Origin: an uncultured Blautia sp.
Lineage (GTDB): Bacteria; Bacillota; Clostridia; Lachnospirales; Lachnospiraceae
Direction of reading: 5' to 3'
NCBI GenBank assembly: GCA_946538475.1
Contig: CAMNGN010000035.1
Coordinates: 1 to 14,505, forward strand
Length of the DNA: 14,505 bases
The position numbers and the translations under genes are program-made. The notes beneath the pieces were generated by a model. That model was not told the DNA's origin, made no database searches, and saw only the letters and a program-made list of their open reading frames with translations. How positions within the stretch are numbered: position 1 is the stretch's first letter; every line of letters begins with the position of its first letter. Below, in pieces: positions 14,248-14,505 of this stretch.

Positions 14248-14505
14248 GGAACGAGTAACGGGGGCGGAGTATAATTGTTACATCAGCTGCGAATTTGAAG
14301 ACCATCTTTTTATCGATGAGATCCCGGCAGAACAGCAGCTTAAAGGGTATGTGGCCATGCGTAGTTTTGAATTGAACAAATTGTGGATCTGACAAATGAT
14401 AAAGCTCTGGCAGCCCTTGGCGGCTTTGAAGCATATCAGGACAAAGAAAAGAGAGAAGGACCGTTCGGAAAACCCGATTATTCTGTTGTCGGGCAATGGA
14501 AAGGG
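14246..14505 (+). pseudogene. Frame-disrupted coding fragment running off the window
   Basis: Two plus-strand reading frames in sequence look protein-coding. The first is open from within the mntP end to a TGA at 14390-14392 and reads through EYNCYISCEFEDHLFIDEIP and EQQLKGYVAMRSFE. The second, open from 14371 to the window end, reads EQIVDLTNDKALAALGGFEA and KREGPFGKPDYSVVGQWKG. Joined near 14371 they would make one plausible protein, so a single frameshift is likely. No ATG with a ribosome binding site is seen at the front, suggesting the 5' end is also missing. I do not recognise the family. A sequencing error, or two unrelated short frames, are the alternatives. Confidence 0.45.

Noticed and set aside
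14237..14496. Minus-strand open frames of 65 and 72 codons at the right end
   Set aside because: They have no ribosome binding site and overlap a plus-strand region whose frames look more protein-like.

Overview
The window looks like chromosome from a low-to-mid GC Gram-positive gut anaerobe of the Clostridia, most likely Lachnospiraceae. This is inferred from AGGAGG-type ribosome binding sites, AT-rich intergenic DNA with sigma-A-like promoters, a YesM/YesN-type two-component pair and an accessory glycoside hydrolase locus. No rRNA, tRNA, CRISPR array, transposase gene or phage gene was seen.

Layout. 1-26 (-) is only the start of a gene leaving the window. 274-1131 and 1167-1937 (+) are a probable operon of a DUF3737 beta-helix protein and a short-chain dehydrogenase. 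2108-3463 (+) is a MATE-family exporter with its own promoter. 3603-4706 (+) is a secreted sugar-binding-like protein that converges on, and overlaps by 19 nt, a minus-strand pair: AraC-type response regulator (6478-7998) and YesM-like histidine kinase (4688-6481), themselves overlapping by 4 nt. 8189-11242 (+), divergent from the regulator, is a large secreted GH106-like glycosidase. 11462-12760 (-) is a cytoplasmic GH27 enzyme whose active site carries an Asp-to-Ile change suggestive of beta-L-arabinopyranosidase. 12900-13463 (-) is a small secreted protein of unknown function. 13678-14247 (+) is an MntP manganese exporter. From about 14246 to the window end there is a frame-disrupted coding fragment.

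The central part reads as a sense-and-degrade module for a plant glycan. A binding protein and a two-component system with no transporter nearby would sense an oligosaccharide. The AraC-type regulator faces the gene of the secreted GH106-like enzyme, and the cytoplasmic GH27 enzyme would trim imported product. The binding-protein/kinase link and the sugar identity are inferences.

The most unusual feature is a family of about 75-90 bp palindromic elements, present five times (1938, 3463, 11234, 11371, 12826). All share a KpnI-site-containing core and paired GTTCAC boxes. Each sits within 0-11 nt of a stop codon or contains it, so together they punctuate the 3' ends of five different genes. They have the form of bidirectional intrinsic terminators. 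One also appears to supply the -35 box of the GH27 promoter, and another lies against an extended -10 promoter. One copy has lost its hairpin tip by what looks like a microhomology deletion and encodes the last two residues and stop of the GH106-like protein. No gene that could mobilise them is in the window.
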